Source: Lachnospiraceae bacterium (lineage in GTDB: Bacteria > Bacillota > Clostridia > Lachnospirales > Lachnospiraceae). Taken from it: 64,000 nucleotides of DNA. The DNA lies in contig JAFUFI010000005.1 of NCBI GenBank assembly GCA_017469945.1, positions 1-64,000 of the forward strand, read 5' to 3'. Every line of letters starts with the position of its first letter. The stretch's first letter is position 1. The position numbers and the translations under genes are program-made. Shown here one piece after another: positions 44,043 through 54,511 of this stretch. The notes beneath the pieces are model-generated. The model ran no database searches, was not told the DNA's origin, and was given only the letters and a program-made list of their open reading frames with translations.

Positions 44043-45374
44043 CTAATAATAGTATATATCAAGGTCAACATTGCCCTGGATTCCGTCAACCTTACCCTTT
44101 GAAGAATGCTGCCACATTGTATAGTAGCCTGTGTACTTCGGAACGCTGACATACTCGGCGTCCCAAACCTCAAACTTCTCAAGGCGGCTCATATCAAGGT
44201 TGTTGTAAAGCCAGTTGCGGCTTGCGTATACGCCTGAATTGTAGCCCGCGTTTTTGGCGGTCTGACAAAAGGCTTCGCAGACAAGTGTTCTTGTCTCTTT
44301 ATTTAGTCCGTCGGCTCTTCCGTTTCCGCCCGCGCCCTCCGAATCGATATAGATCGGAAGCTTAAGCTCGTAATCGGAAACCATAGAAACAACCGCTGAC
44401 GCTTCTTCTACTGCCTCGGCCTCGGTTACAGCCTGAGTGAAGAAATAAACTCCGACCTCAAGCCCGGCGGCAAGTGCGCCCTTTATGTTCTGTTCAAAAT
44501 ATGGATCCTCAACCAATGCGCCGGTAACGGATCCGCGGTAACCGGCTCTAATTATAACAAACTGAACTCCGGCGGCGGCAACCTTTTCCCAGTCGATATC
44601 CCCCTGGTACTTGGAAACATCGATTCCTGCCTTTCTTCTTGTTCCGCCAAACTGCAGCTTAACCATCTCGGTCTTGTCGGCAGTACTTTCGGCGTCAGCC
44701 TCCGCGCTGTCCTCGGCTGCGGCATCGATTTCGGCTTCAGTTTTGATCAAATGCGAAATATCGCTGATATATATGTACTCAACCCTCTCTTTTACACGGA
44801 CAGTAGTTGAGTTGACAGGGACTTTGTAATCACCGATGGGTAGAAGCCTTACCTCGTAGTTGCCGGGGCTTAAGGATCCCGCGTAGATGATCCCGTCCTT
44901 GTCAAGATCTTTAAGCTGGGAGCTTTCGCCGTTTTCATCGGTTAGCTTTATGGCAAAGCTCTCCCCGCTTACAAGCTCGCCCGCCGCGTCAACGACCTGT
45001 ACTCTAAGGTCTCTCTCGACGCTTGTCGTAAGGATTGAGATCCTTTTCGACATATCAAACAAGCTCTCTAAAAATTCATTATTCTCTTTATCAAAGAATG
45101 TGTTGTCTGTAAGGAATCCCTTGAGGTCGTTGCCGACCTGACCGCTTGCTGCGGCGCTTACTTCGCTTCCGGGGTTGGACGAAACCTCTCCCGTCGCAGC
45201 GCTGTTATTTGCTCCGTTTCCGCCTTCAGAAGCAGCGACGGCGCTTTGAGCTTGCGTATTCTTTCCGCTTTGAGGCTTATTAAAGCTTCCGTTTGCGTAA
45301 AGAACGATCAGCGCGATAAGGGCGATCAGTCCGAGGGATCCTATTACAGTCAGCCTCTTTAATTTAGAGTCCAT
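44043..45374 (-). CDS. Membrane-anchored GH25 muramidase with SpaA-like domain
   Basis: The 443-residue protein has a short cytoplasmic N-terminus, a membrane helix ([16 protein letters not shown], about 13-28), a Ser/Ala/Gly-rich linker and a prealbumin-like (SpaA/Cna-B) domain ([20 protein letters not shown] to [12 protein letters not shown]). A C-terminal GH25 lysozyme domain starts at [17 protein letters not shown]; the aspartates of GIDVSKYQ and the DSE of YIDSEGAGG are the family's catalytic region. It cleaves the MurNAc-GlcNAc bond of peptidoglycan. The same SpaA-then-GH25 plan occurs in the 1100-residue protein at 47589. Its start overlaps rfbA by 11 bp. Confidence 0.88.
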   Translation of the reverse strand: MDSKLKRLTVIGSLGLIALIALIVLYANGSFNKPQSGKNTQAQSAVAASEGGNGANNSAATGEVSSNPGSEVSAAASGQVGNDLKGFLTDNTFFDKENNEFLESLFDMSKRISILTTSVERDLRVQVVDAAGELVSGESFAIKLTDENGESSQLKDLDKDGIIYAGSLSPGNYEVRLLPIGDYKVPVNSTTVRVKERVEYIYISDISHLIKTEAEIDAAAEDSAEADAESTADKTEMVKLQFGGTRRKAGIDVSKYQGDIDWEKVAAAGVQFVIIRAGYRGSVTGALVEDPYFEQNIKGALAAGLEVGVYFFTQAVTEAEAVEEASAVVSMVSDYELKLPIYIDSEGAGGNGRADGLNKETRTLVCEAFCQTAKNAGYNSGVYASRNWLYNNLDMSRLEKFEVWDAEYVSVPKYTGYYTMWQHSSKGKVDGIQGNVDLDIYYY

Positions 45375-46242
45375 TAGCTACCTCTACAAGATATTTGCCA
45401 TACTCTGTTTTAAGGAGGGGCTCGGCGAGCTTAAGGAGCTGCTCTTTATCGATAAAGCCTCTCTTGTAAGCGATCTCTTCGATGCAGGAAACGTAGAGTC
45501 CCTGGCGTTTTTGAATCGAAGATACGAAGTCAGCGGCCGCAAGGAGCATATCGTGGTTTCCGGTATCGAGCCATGCGAATCCTCTTCCGAGGGTCTCAAC
45601 TGAAAGAGTTCCCGCCTCAAGATAAGTATTGTTTACTGTTGTAATCTCAATCTCACCGCGAGCGCTGGGCTTAACGTTTGCCGCGATATCAACGACTTTA
45701 TTGTCATAGAAGTAAAGTCCGGGAACAGCGTAATTTGACTTAGGGTTTGCAGGCTTTTCCTCGATTGAAAGAGCCTTTCCGTTTTCGTCAAACTCTACTA
45801 CGCCGTACTCTCTGGGGTCTCTTACGTAGTATCCGAAGATTGTAGCGCCGCCCTTTGTTTCAACGCGGTTTGCAGCTTCTTTAAGTACCTTAGAAAAGCT
45901 CTGACCGTAGAAGATGTTATCTCCGAGGACAAGGGCTACAGCATCGCTTCCGATGAAGTCTTTTCCTACAATAAATGCGTCCGCAAGTCCTCTGGGGGTC
46001 TCCTGGATCGCGTATTCAAACCTCATTCCAAGCTGGCTTCCGTCTCCGAAGAGTTCCTTGAAAACGGGAAGGTCGCGGGGGGTGGAGATGATTAATACTT
46101 CTCTGATGCCCGCAAGCATAAGGGTTGATAAGGGGTAGTAGATCATGGGCTTGTCGTAAACGGGCATGATCTGCTTTGAGATTGCTTTGGTGAGCGGATA
46201 AAGACGAGTTCCGCTTCCGCCTGCTAGAATTATTCCTTTCAT
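45364..46242 (-). CDS. rfbA: Glucose-1-phosphate thymidylyltransferase
   Basis: The start at 46242 ([17 protein letters not shown], 292 residues) is preferred over 46248 because of its distance from AAAGG. The nucleotide-binding [11 protein letters not shown], the family's [10 protein letters not shown] (metal aspartate) and [20 protein letters not shown] are present. It makes dTDP-glucose from dTTP and glucose-1-phosphate, supplied by Pgm. The gene overlaps the GH25 gene downstream by 11 bp. A 208-bp palindrome fills the gap to rfbB. Confidence 0.95.
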   Translation of the reverse strand: MKGIILAGGSGTRLYPLTKAISKQIMPVYDKPMIYYPLSTLMLAGIREVLIISTPRDLPVFKELFGDGSQLGMRFEYAIQETPRGLADAFIVGKDFIGSDAVALVLGDNIFYGQSFSKVLKEAANRVETKGGATIFGYYVRDPREYGVVEFDENGKALSIEEKPANPKSNYAVPGLYFYDNKVVDIAANVKPSARGEIEITTVNNTYLEAGTLSVETLGRGFAWLDTGNHDMLLAAADFVSSIQKRQGLYVSCIEEIAYKRGFIDKEQLLKLAEPLLKTEYGKYLVEVANGL

Positions 46243-46264
46243 GTACATAGCCTTTCTTTAATAC

Positions 46265-46472
46265 GGGCTTCCGGATATCAAGTATGTTTGCTAAGTCTCC
46301 GCGCTTAACGCTTCATCGTCTTCGCAAAGTACAAAAACGCCCGACTTTAACTCGCGACGCTCGCCTCATCATGGCGAGCTGCTCGAACAATTACGTCGGG
46401 ACCGTTTTATGCTCAGACATTACGCTTGCGCTCCCGACTTGTACCGCAAACACACTTAATATCCGAAATCCC
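46265..46472. repeat. 208-bp imperfect palindrome between rfbB and rfbA
   Basis: The outer 26-bp ends (46265-46290 and 46447-46472) are inverted repeats matching at 22 of 26 positions. The exact centre is the hairpin GCTCGCC-7 nt-GGCGAGC (46359-46379), midpoint 46369. Further pairing blocks lie between. It has no ORF of note. It may be a MITE or a structured RNA that tunes rfbA against rfbB. No clear target duplication was seen at its ends. Confidence 0.75.
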
Positions 46473-46481
46473 TTACTTAAA

Positions 46482-47567
46482 CTAACGATTAGAATACATA
46501 TCTTCGTAATACTTCTGATAATCGCCGGAAGTTACATTCTTCATCCAGTCCTCGTGTTCGAAGAACCAGCAAATAGTCTTCTTGATGCCCTCTTTGAAGT
46601 AGGTCTCGGGCTCCCAGCCAAGGTCGCGCTTGATTTTATCAGGAGCGATTGCGTAGCGGCGATCGTGACCCTTTCTGTCCTCGACGTAAGTGATGAGGTC
46701 CTGATTGATGTGAGCCTTGCGGGGATCGGAATCGGGAAGCATCTCCTGAAGGGTCTCAAGGATAATGTTAATGATCTCGATGTTCTGCTTCTCGTTATGG
46801 CCACCGATGTTGTAGGTCTCGAAGAGCTTGCCCTTCTCCTGAACCATATCGATTGCCTTTGCGTGATCCTCTACATAGAGCCAGTCGCGGACATTCTTAC
46901 CGTCGCCGTATACGGGAAGCTTCTTGCCCTGAAGCGCATTGTTGATGATAAGGGGAATAAGCTTCTCAGGGAACTGGTAAGGTCCGTAGTTGTTGGAGCA
47001 GTTGGTGATGTTCGCAGGGAACTTGTATGTATCCATATATGCCTTTACAAGCATGTCGGAGCTTGCCTTTGATGCTGAGTAAGGGCTGTGGGGATCGTAA
47101 GGGGTGGTCTCGTAGAAGAAGGCGTTCTCATCGTCGGGAAGAGATCCGTAAACCTCGTCAGTTGAAACATGGAGGAACTTCTTGCCCTCTTTGAAGGAAC
47201 CATCGGGAAGCTCCCATGAAGCCTTAGCGCAGTTAAGCATAACTGCGGTTCCGAGAACATTGGTCTGAACGAAAACTTCGGGATTCTTAATGCTTCTGTC
47301 AACGTGGCTCTCTGCTGCGAAATGAACAACTCTGTCGATGTCGTTCTCAGCAAAGATCTTTGCGATGGCTTCCTTGTCGCAGATATTTGCCTTTACGAAT
47401 GTGTAATTAGGTCTGTTCTCGATGTCCTTAAGGTTCTCGAGGTTGCCCGCGTAAGTAAGGGCATCAACGTTGATGATACGGATATCATCTCCGTATTTCT
47501 TGAACATATAGTGGATGTAGTTGGAACCGATAAATCCGGCTCCTCCGGTTACTAAATAAGTACGCAT
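46482..47567 (-). CDS. rfbB: dTDP-glucose 4,6-dehydratase
   Basis: The 361-residue SDR-type enzyme starts with the NAD-binding loop VTGGAGFIGSNYIHYM, has HVSTDEVYGSL (catalytic threonine, Asp-Glu pair), the YSASKASSDM motif (YxxxK) and the family's NCSNNYGPYQFPEKLIPL. It turns dTDP-glucose into the 4-keto-6-deoxy sugar used by RfbC. A clean AAGGAG precedes the start, and the upstream gene is the large GH25 protein 21 bp away. Confidence 0.96.
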   Translation of the reverse strand: MRTYLVTGGAGFIGSNYIHYMFKKYGDDIRIINVDALTYAGNLENLKDIENRPNYTFVKANICDKEAIAKIFAENDIDRVVHFAAESHVDRSIKNPEVFVQTNVLGTAVMLNCAKASWELPDGSFKEGKKFLHVSTDEVYGSLPDDENAFFYETTPYDPHSPYSASKASSDMLVKAYMDTYKFPANITNCSNNYGPYQFPEKLIPLIINNALQGKKLPVYGDGKNVRDWLYVEDHAKAIDMVQEKGKLFETYNIGGHNEKQNIEIINIILETLQEMLPDSDPRKAHINQDLITYVEDRKGHDRRYAIAPDKIKRDLGWEPETYFKEGIKKTICWFFEHEDWMKNVTSGDYQKYYEDMYSNR

Positions 47568-47588
47568 TTTTTCTCCTTTTTAAGTCCT

Positions 47589-50500
47589 TTAATGGAACTT
47601 GCTTAAGTCAACATTTCCTTTTATTCCGTCGACGGAACCCTTGTCAGTGTACTGCCACATATTGTAGCTTCCGCCGTAGGTACATTCTTTATAGTACTGG
47701 GCAACCCAGATGCTGTATCCGCCAAGCTGAGACATATCTATCTTGTTCGTCATCCAGCTCTTGTTTGCGTAGATTCCGGCCTTGTAGCCCGAGTTCTGCA
47801 TTGTCTGGCAGAAGGTCTTGCAGACTGCGGTACGGGTTGCCTTGTCGATCGCATCGCCTCTTCCGCCGCTGGACTCAACGTCTAGGTAAACGGGAAGAGA
47901 TAAGCTGTATCCGGAAAGCCTGCTTATGGCGGCGGATGCCTCCTCGACTGCCTCTACTTCATTGACCGCCTGGGTTACAAAGTAAGCTCCGACCTGAATT
48001 CCGGCGGCAATTGCTCCGGACATATTTGCCTTGAACTTCGCGTCGTCGATAAGTCCGCCCTTTGTGGATCCTCTGTAACCGATACGTATGATCGCATAGT
48101 TGACTCCGGCAGCCTTAACTTTCTTCCAATCGATATCGCCGTTCCACTTGGATACGTCGATGCAGATCGTTCCGCTTGCTGCGGCGGATCCGCTGGAGAT
48201 CATAACACCCTTATCGTCGAAGTTGTATGAGATACCGCTTATTACCTGCATTCCGGTAACAGGCTTTCCTTCAGCAGTATAGTAGTATTTTGCGCTGTTT
48301 ATGGTCTGCCAACCGGTGTAGGAGGTTCTCGAAGTATAAAACTCGGTATACTTGTCGTAATCACCATTGGTTGCGGCAACATATTTTCCGTCAGCAGTCT
48401 TAATATAAACCGGAGTTTGAGGATCGAGCATAAGGGGCTGAGCGTAAAACTCAGTGTAATCCTTGACGGTAACGGTAAACGATGCCGCGATTGTAGGATT
48501 TGCAGAGACAACCGCGTTGATCGTCGTTGTACCTGCAGCAACGCCTGTAATGGTAACTGTTCCGTCCGCAGCGATTCCCGATACGGTTGCGATTCCCGTA
48601 TTTGAGGAAGCGACCGAAATCTCGCCCAAAGTAACGGCAGTAGGAACCACCTTCGCGGTAATCGCCTGCTTAATATAGACATTGCCCGAGGGCTTGTCAA
48701 AGTTGACGGCCGCGGCGGGGGTGACGGTGACGGAAACAGTCTTTGGCGTAACACCTTCGCTACTCAAAGTAATCGTTGCACTACCCGCTGCTTTTCCTTC
48801 GATTGTCAGTGTATTTCCGTTGAGTGTAGCTACAGCTACTCCTGGGTCACTACTTGTGGGGCTTACGCTTGCTCCTGTAGGGAAGTTGTTTAGAGTAACA
48901 GTAGCGGTTGTGCTGGATCCGGCGGTAATCGAAACAGATTCCGGAGAAACTGAAATAGATGCAGGTTCAGCAGGTGGATTCTGCTGGCCGGGGTCTGTAC
49001 CTGTTCCGGGGTCTGTACCTGTTCCGGGATCTATACCCGCACTCGGATCAGGAGTTGTACCGGGATCGGTTGTAGTTCCGGGATCAGTCGTTGTACCCGG
49101 ATCGGTTGTAGTTCCGGGATCAGTCGTTGTTCCGGGATCTGTCGTACTGCTTGAAGGGTCGGTGGGCTGATTTGTATCCGCCGTCCGGTAGATCGTCATC
49201 AGCTGTCTGCTACTAGCTGCATTAAGGGAAGCAACTGTAGGCAGAGTAAAAGGTATCTTTGTCTTATCTATCTTGTCGTAGACGGTGATCGTTCCGCTTG
49301 CAACGTAAGCTACGGTATCCTTAAGTACCGGGCTTACGACTTCGGCGGTTCCGCCTGTATCGGCGCCGTCTCTTGCCGTATCCTCGGCTCCCTCGTCTAC
49401 CTGGGAAGCGTCCAGAATCTCATCGGCAACATCGATTGCCTTGTATGCGATTTCGCCCTTTACCTCGCAGGTTTTATCCGAAGGAAGGGTGTAATACTTG
49501 TAATCCTCGCCGTCAAGAGCGATGGCGTGTACTTTATAATTTCCCTTTGCAAGATCGCTGTAGTAGATGATTCCGTCCTTGTCGCCATCCTCCCAGGTCT
49601 TTTTCTTTCCGTCGGGATAGACAACTTCTATCTTGAAGGGAACATTTGCTATAAGCTTTCCTGTCTTGGAATTCAGGAATTTAATCTTTAAGTCCTTTAA
49701 AATTGAAACAGGTTCGATTTTAACTTCAACCTGCTTGCTGAGCTCGGCTTCTTCGTAGGCTTTTTTCTCAGCCTCTTCTTTGGCAAGCTCCTCGAGCCTT
49801 GCAGCTTCGGCCGCCGCAGCTTCCTTGCCCTCAATCTCGCTAACCTTTAAAAGGTACGCTTTATCAAGTCCGGAGAGGCCTATTCCGTCTAATCCGGATA
49901 TTGAAGCTCCGGCTCCCATAAGCTCTGCGTTTTTAACGATGCCGTTTCCGGCCTTTGACTTTGTGGAGAAAATATTATTGCCCGTTGCAAAAAGCGCGCC
50001 AACGGTTACAATGATGAGCACAACAACGGCTGCTGCCAAAGCGATCATCATCTTAGAAACCGCTGAAAGACCACCTGCTCCGCCCATAGGTTCGACTCCA
50101 TCATTGTCAATCGATTCAAATCTGTTGGGACGGCCGTTTGCTTTAAGCCTCTCATAGTGGGCATTGCCGGCGTTTACATTGCCGCCAGCTTTATTAGGGT
50201 TATTCCAACGGTTATCTGCGCCGTGAGCTCCGTTATAGCCTCTCGCAGATGCAGTGCTCTCGTAACCTCTGTTGAAATCATCCTCGAAATCGAAGTCGTC
50301 ATCGAGAGATTCTTCCTCTTCGTACTGAGGCTCGTCTGCGTATTGAATCTCCTCTTCGTACTGAGGCTCTTCTGCGTATACCGTATCATCCTCGTAAGTC
50401 ACTTCCGGAATTTCTTCGTATTGAGGCTCTTCAGCATAAGCCGCCTCTTCTTCATACGCTACGGGTTCCTCTTCGTAGGTTATTTCACCCTCGTACTGAG

Positions 50501-50891
50501 ACTCCTCTTCGTAGGTCGCTGCTTCGTATGAATTGGATTCCTCGTAAGCTTCAACATCGCCGTACTCTTCGAACTCATCTTCCGGAATCTCCTCGGCGTA
50601 TTCTTCCTCCTCATAAGAAGCGCTCGCTTTTACTTCCTCCTCGGTGTACCTGAGATCTTCTAATTCTGAGCCTCCCTCATACTCAGTTTCCTCAGCAAAG
50701 GACTTCTCACCAAACTCTTCCCCGGAAAATTCATCATCCGCCAAAGTCTCTTCAGAGTAGGTTTCTTCAGGGATCTTTCCGCTAAGATCCATCTCCCTTG
50801 TCATCTCGAAGTATCCCGGAACTTCCTCGAAGCCTTCAAGGTCATCTCCGTATTCAGTTATGTTGTCATTTGAATATAAATTTTTACCCAT
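47589..50891 (-). CDS. Large membrane-anchored multidomain GH25 muramidase
   Basis: The 1100-residue protein is mosaic. Residues 1-285 are an acidic Glu/Tyr-rich repetitive tail (YEEEPQYEE-type repeats), probably cytoplasmic. A membrane helix follows (MMIALAAAVVVLIIVTVGAL, about 288-308), then a Lys/Glu coiled stretch, a SpaA-like domain (KIKFLNSKTGKLIANVPF), and a Pro/Thr stalk of TDPGT repeats (near 580-630). After two Big-type Ig domains and a cell-wall-binding segment (YYYTAEGKPVTGMQVI), it ends in a GH25 muramidase (about 907-1100, ICIDVSKWNGDIDWKKV). It should span the membrane and reach far into the wall. It lies among dTDP- and GDP-sugar genes. Confidence 0.88.
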   Translation of the reverse strand: MGKNLYSNDNITEYGDDLEGFEEVPGYFEMTREMDLSGKIPEETYSEETLADDEFSGEEFGEKSFAEETEYEGGSELEDLRYTEEEVKASASYEEEEYAEEIPEDEFEEYGDVEAYEESNSYEAATYEEESQYEGEITYEEEPVAYEEEAAYAEEPQYEEIPEVTYEDDTVYAEEPQYEEEIQYADEPQYEEEESLDDDFDFEDDFNRGYESTASARGYNGAHGADNRWNNPNKAGGNVNAGNAHYERLKANGRPNRFESIDNDGVEPMGGAGGLSAVSKMMIALAAAVVVLIIVTVGALFATGNNIFSTKSKAGNGIVKNAELMGAGASISGLDGIGLSGLDKAYLLKVSEIEGKEAAAAEAARLEELAKEEAEKKAYEEAELSKQVEVKIEPVSILKDLKIKFLNSKTGKLIANVPFKIEVVYPDGKKKTWEDGDKDGIIYYSDLAKGNYKVHAIALDGEDYKYYTLPSDKTCEVKGEIAYKAIDVADEILDASQVDEGAEDTARDGADTGGTAEVVSPVLKDTVAYVASGTITVYDKIDKTKIPFTLPTVASLNAASSRQLMTIYRTADTNQPTDPSSSTTDPGTTTDPGTTTDPGTTTDPGTTTDPGTTPDPSAGIDPGTGTDPGTGTDPGQQNPPAEPASISVSPESVSITAGSSTTATVTLNNFPTGASVSPTSSDPGVAVATLNGNTLTIEGKAAGSATITLSSEGVTPKTVSVTVTPAAAVNFDKPSGNVYIKQAITAKVVPTAVTLGEISVASSNTGIATVSGIAADGTVTITGVAAGTTTINAVVSANPTIAASFTVTVKDYTEFYAQPLMLDPQTPVYIKTADGKYVAATNGDYDKYTEFYTSRTSYTGWQTINSAKYYYTAEGKPVTGMQVISGISYNFDDKGVMISSGSAAASGTICIDVSKWNGDIDWKKVKAAGVNYAIIRIGYRGSTKGGLIDDAKFKANMSGAIAAGIQVGAYFVTQAVNEVEAVEEASAAISRLSGYSLSLPVYLDVESSGGRGDAIDKATRTAVCKTFCQTMQNSGYKAGIYANKSWMTNKIDMSQLGGYSIWVAQYYKECTYGGSYNMWQYTDKGSVDGIKGNVDLSKFH
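48990..49150. repeat. Short tandem repeats encoding the Pro/Thr stalk
   Basis: In-frame 18-bp units (plus-strand TTCCGGGATC- and GTACC-containing blocks) encode DPGTTT and DPGTGT repeats of the large GH25 protein. Such DNA changes unit number by slippage, so stalk length may vary between strains. Confidence 0.75.
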
Positions 50892-50973
50892 AATTACTTC
50901 GAATTATAACATATAAAGCCCCTGTATTCAACGATACAGGGGCTTCCATATTCTTAACAATTCTTAATCAAAA

Positions 50974-51918
50974 CTATCTCTCCGCTCTCATGGGATTATT
51001 TAGAAAATCCTCGTAAGCAAGCTTTATTCCGTCCTCAAGCTCCGTCTTGTAGGTCCAGCCGAGCTTCGTAGCCTTGCTGACGTCAAGGAGCTTTCTGGGA
51101 GTGCCGTTTGGCTTTGAAGGATCCCAAAGGATCTCTCCTTCATAACCGACTACCTTTGCGACAAGCTCTGTCAATTCCTTAATAGTAAGTTCTTTCCCGG
51201 TTCCTGCATTTACAGTCTCGTCTCCGCTGTAGTTGTTCATAAGGAATACGCAAAGGTTCGCAAGATCGTCTACATACAAAAACTCTCTAAGGGGCGAACC
51301 ATCTCCCCAGCAGGTAACCGTCGGCAATCCGGCCACTTTCGCTTCGTGGAATCTTCTGATAAGCGCGGGGAGAACGTGGCTATGCTCCGGATGATAATTG
51401 TCGTTGGGACCGTAAAGATTTGTCGGCATTACGGAAATATAATCCGTTCCGTACTGGCCGTTTAAGTACTCGCAGTACTTGAGGCCGCTGATCTTTGCAA
51501 GAGCGTATGCCTCGTTTGTCTGCTCAAGAGAGCTTGTAAGGAGACAGCTCTCGGGCATCGGCTGAGGCGCCATCCTGGGGTAGATGCAGGAAGATCCTAA
51601 AAACTCCAGCTTCTTGCATCCGTTCTTCCAGGCTGAGTGGATTACATTCATCTCGAGGATCATATTTTCATACATAAAATCGGCCTTTGCGGTGGCGTTT
51701 CCCATTATCCCGCCAACCTTAGCTGCGGCAAGAAATACGTACTCAGGCTTTTCCTCTTCGAAAAACTTTTCAACCGCATCCTGCCTTGTAAGGTCAAGCT
51801 CTTTGTGAGTTCTTGTGATTATATTTGTATATCCCTGCTTTTCAAGCTCTCTAACTATTGCGCTGCCCACCATTCCTCTGTGGCCGGCAACGTAGATTTT
51901 TGCGTTTTTTTCCATCAT
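50974..51918 (-). CDS. fcl: GDP-L-fucose synthase
   Basis: The 314-residue SDR enzyme has the NADP-binding [31 protein letters not shown], the [12 protein letters not shown] motif (YxxxK), and [20 protein letters not shown]. It epimerises and reduces GDP-4-keto-6-deoxymannose to GDP-L-fucose. Gmd and ManC, encoded upstream in order, supply its substrate, so the GDP-fucose branch is complete here. Confidence 0.95.
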   Translation of the reverse strand: MMEKNAKIYVAGHRGMVGSAIVRELEKQGYTNIITRTHKELDLTRQDAVEKFFEEEKPEYVFLAAAKVGGIMGNATAKADFMYENMILEMNVIHSAWKNGCKKLEFLGSSCIYPRMAPQPMPESCLLTSSLEQTNEAYALAKISGLKYCEYLNGQYGTDYISVMPTNLYGPNDNYHPEHSHVLPALIRRFHEAKVAGLPTVTCWGDGSPLREFLYVDDLANLCVFLMNNYSGDETVNAGTGKELTIKELTELVAKVVGYEGEILWDPSKPNGTPRKLLDVSKATKLGWTYKTELEDGIKLAYEDFLNNPMRAER

Positions 51919-52019
51919 GTTTCTGTTTTATTCCTATTTTTTCAAAATCTTTCCGGGCTTATTCCTGATCTAATTCCTAATTTTATTCCTGATCTTATTC
52001 ATATCCGGAATCCCGGAAA

Positions 52020-53333
52020 TCACTCCGGGAAATCATATTTAATCTTATCTTTAACGTCTATATCCTTGCCGTACTGAACTTCGATAAGTTTGATCCGCGT
52101 ATCGGCGATGATGGTGTGCTTTTGCCCGATGCCGATCTCCAAACTGTCCCCGGGACCAACATTTTTCGTAGTTCCGTCAACGATTACCCTTCCGCTGCCC
52201 TCGATAATATTCCAGCTCTCGCGGCGCCTTAAATGGCTGTGGTAATTCATACGGTGCCCCGGATTAAGAGTAACCTTTAAGGTCATCGAATCGCTCTCAA
52301 CATCGATAACGCGGTAGCTTCCCCAGCTCTTTTCCGCAAACATTACGGGATTTGTAAACTCGTCGACGTAGGGCTTTATATAGCTTGACTCATGTTTATC
52401 GGAAACAAGGATTCCCTCGGGAGAAGCGCTTACGACAGCATCTTTGAGACCCATAACAAGAACAGGCATATCAAGCTCGTTGATGATATGCACATTTTCG
52501 CAGCCACCTCCAAGGACGCCTTCGCCGATGATATTTTCCTCCATAGCCTCGGCTAAAGTATTCCAGGTACCGAGGTCCTTCCAGGTTCCGGAAAAACGCA
52601 TTACGTTTATACTCTTTTCCTTTTCGGCAACGGCAAAATCAAAACTGATCTTTGTAGCCTTATCGTACTTTTCAAAAAAGTCCTTATAATCAGTAAAATC
52701 AATCAGCTCATGAGCTTTCGCTAAAACATATCCCAGTTTATAAGCGAAAACGCCGCCATTCCAAAGGGCTCCCCTTTCGATGTAAGAAGCGGCAGTCTTT
52801 TCATCCGGCTTTTCCTTAAACTCGGTAACAGCGCTAATTTTATCCTTAGAATCAGGAATAATATATCCGTACTTCGCGCTTGGATATGTCGGCTCGATAC
52901 CCATAAGAGTAAGATTTGCATCACCCTTAGCAGCAAGGTCTGACAGCTCCGACAGAGCTTTAAAGTACTCATCGTCTACGTAAGGGTCAACAGGACAAAC
53001 CACGACCGGCTCATCAAGCCCTACGCCGCAGATTTCGTTTAAATAAACGCTTGCAAGGGCTATCGCAGGGAAAGTGTCTCTCCTGCAGGGCTCCACGGAG
53101 GTATTTACATCCTCGCCGATCTGGTTATGGATCGTCGATACCTGACTTCCGGAGGTTGCGATAGTAAGCTTTGCCGCAGGATCAACGTGGCGGATCCCGT
53201 GATACATCCTTTGGAGCATGGATTCATACCCATCGGTACTTCGAAAGATCTTGATAAACTGCTTACTTCTTATATCGTTGGAAAGCGGCCAAAGGCGCTT
53301 GCCCGAGCCGCCGGACAGCAAAATAATATTCAC
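52020..53333 (-). CDS. manC: Mannose-1-phosphate guanylyltransferase with cupin tail
   Basis: The 437-residue protein has the nucleotidyltransferase motif LLSGGSGKRLWPLS at the N-terminus, FKEKPDEKTAASY and the WNGGVFAYKLG segment. A C-terminal cupin domain (MTLKVTLNPGHRMNYHSHLRR, EGSGRVIVDG) is like the phosphomannose-isomerase half of ManC. It forms GDP-mannose for Gmd. It is slightly shorter than the 470-residue ManC of Proteobacteria. It lies between gmd (13 bp upstream) and fcl. Confidence 0.93.
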   Translation of the reverse strand: MNIILLSGGSGKRLWPLSNDIRSKQFIKIFRSTDGYESMLQRMYHGIRHVDPAAKLTIATSGSQVSTIHNQIGEDVNTSVEPCRRDTFPAIALASVYLNEICGVGLDEPVVVCPVDPYVDDEYFKALSELSDLAAKGDANLTLMGIEPTYPSAKYGYIIPDSKDKISAVTEFKEKPDEKTAASYIERGALWNGGVFAYKLGYVLAKAHELIDFTDYKDFFEKYDKATKISFDFAVAEKEKSINVMRFSGTWKDLGTWNTLAEAMEENIIGEGVLGGGCENVHIINELDMPVLVMGLKDAVVSASPEGILVSDKHESSYIKPYVDEFTNPVMFAEKSWGSYRVIDVESDSMTLKVTLNPGHRMNYHSHLRRRESWNIIEGSGRVIVDGTTKNVGPGDSLEIGIGQKHTIIADTRIKLIEVQYGKDIDVKDKIKYDFPE

Positions 53334-53345
53334 TATTAAACCTTC

Positions 53346-54434
53346 CTACTTTACGATACCCTTTTCAAGATACTCGGCGAGATTAGTCTTAATACTCTCT
53401 TCGGCTCTCTCTACCGCTACCTTTTTCATATCATGATCAACCATGATTCTAACAAGCTCTTCAAATGAAGTCTTGGTCGGATTCCATCCAAGATTAGTCT
53501 TAGCTTTCGTCGGATCTCCGAGAAGATTTACAACATCTGTGGGACGGTAGAAATCGGGAGATACCTCAACAAGAACCTTGCCCGTCTTTTTATCGACACC
53601 CTTTTCCTCGGCGCCCTCTCCCTGCCAATCAAGTTCGATTCCGGCGTAGTGGAAAGCAAGGGTTGCAAACTCGCGGACGGTGTGCTGAACTCCGGTTGCG
53701 ATGACAAAGTCATCGGGCTTATCATTTTGAAGGATAAGCCACATGCACTCGACGTAGTCTTTAGCGTAACCCCAGTCCCGGAGGGATGAAAGGTTTCCAA
53801 GATAGAGCTTATCCTGCTTACCCTGCGCAATTCGGGCTGCGGCAAGAGTAATCTTTCTCGTAACAAAAGTCTCGCCCCTTCGCTCAGATTCATGGTTAAA
53901 AAGGATACCGGAGCACGCGAACATATTGTAGGCCTCGCGGTACTCCTTTGTAATCCAAAAGCCGTACTGCTTCGCAACGGCGTAGGGAGAGTACGGGTGA
54001 AAAGGAGTATCCTCCGACTGGGGCACAGCCTCTACTTTACCGTAGAGCTCCGAAGTCGAAGCCTGATAAATGCGGCATGTGTCTGAAAGGCCGCAGATCC
54101 TTACAGCTTCGAGTATGCGAAGCACCCCCACCGCATCTACATCGGCAGTAAACTCGGGTACATCGAAGCTGACCTGTACGTGGCTCTGGGCCGCAAGATT
54201 ATATATTTCGTCAGGGCGAACGCTGCTTACGACTTTAAGGATGCTCATAGAGTCGCTAAGGTCGCCGTAATGAAGATGGAAATTTGGGTTACCCTCCAAA
54301 TGAGCAATTCTTTCTCTATAATCCACCGAAGAGCGGCGGATTATTCCGTGTACATCATATCCTTTTTCCAATAAAAACTCGGAAAGGTACGAGCCGTCCT
54401 GTCCGGTAATTCCTGTAATAAGAGCTGTTTTCAT
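53346..54434 (-). CDS. gmd: GDP-mannose 4,6-dehydratase
   Basis: The 362-residue SDR enzyme starts with the NADP-binding [18 protein letters not shown] and has [26 protein letters not shown] (catalytic Thr-Ser-Glu region) and [19 protein letters not shown] (YxxxK). It makes GDP-4-keto-6-deoxymannose. Gene order gmd-manC-fcl on the minus strand is a full GDP-fucose operon. It starts the right-hand polysaccharide operon behind the promoter at 54550-54578. Confidence 0.95.
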   Translation of the reverse strand: MKTALITGITGQDGSYLSEFLLEKGYDVHGIIRRSSVDYRERIAHLEGNPNFHLHYGDLSDSMSILKVVSSVRPDEIYNLAAQSHVQVSFDVPEFTADVDAVGVLRILEAVRICGLSDTCRIYQASTSELYGKVEAVPQSEDTPFHPYSPYAVAKQYGFWITKEYREAYNMFACSGILFNHESERRGETFVTRKITLAAARIAQGKQDKLYLGNLSSLRDWGYAKDYVECMWLILQNDKPDDFVIATGVQHTVREFATLAFHYAGIELDWQGEGAEEKGVDKKTGKVLVEVSPDFYRPTDVVNLLGDPTKAKTNLGWNPTKTSFEELVRIMVDHDMKKVAVERAEESIKTNLAEYLEKGIVK

Positions 54435-54511
54435 GTATCCTCCGATTTACACCTTGTTCTCTATAGCCTGTTTCCTTTAGACTTAAATCATTACAATTAG
54501 GTTTCGTATAA

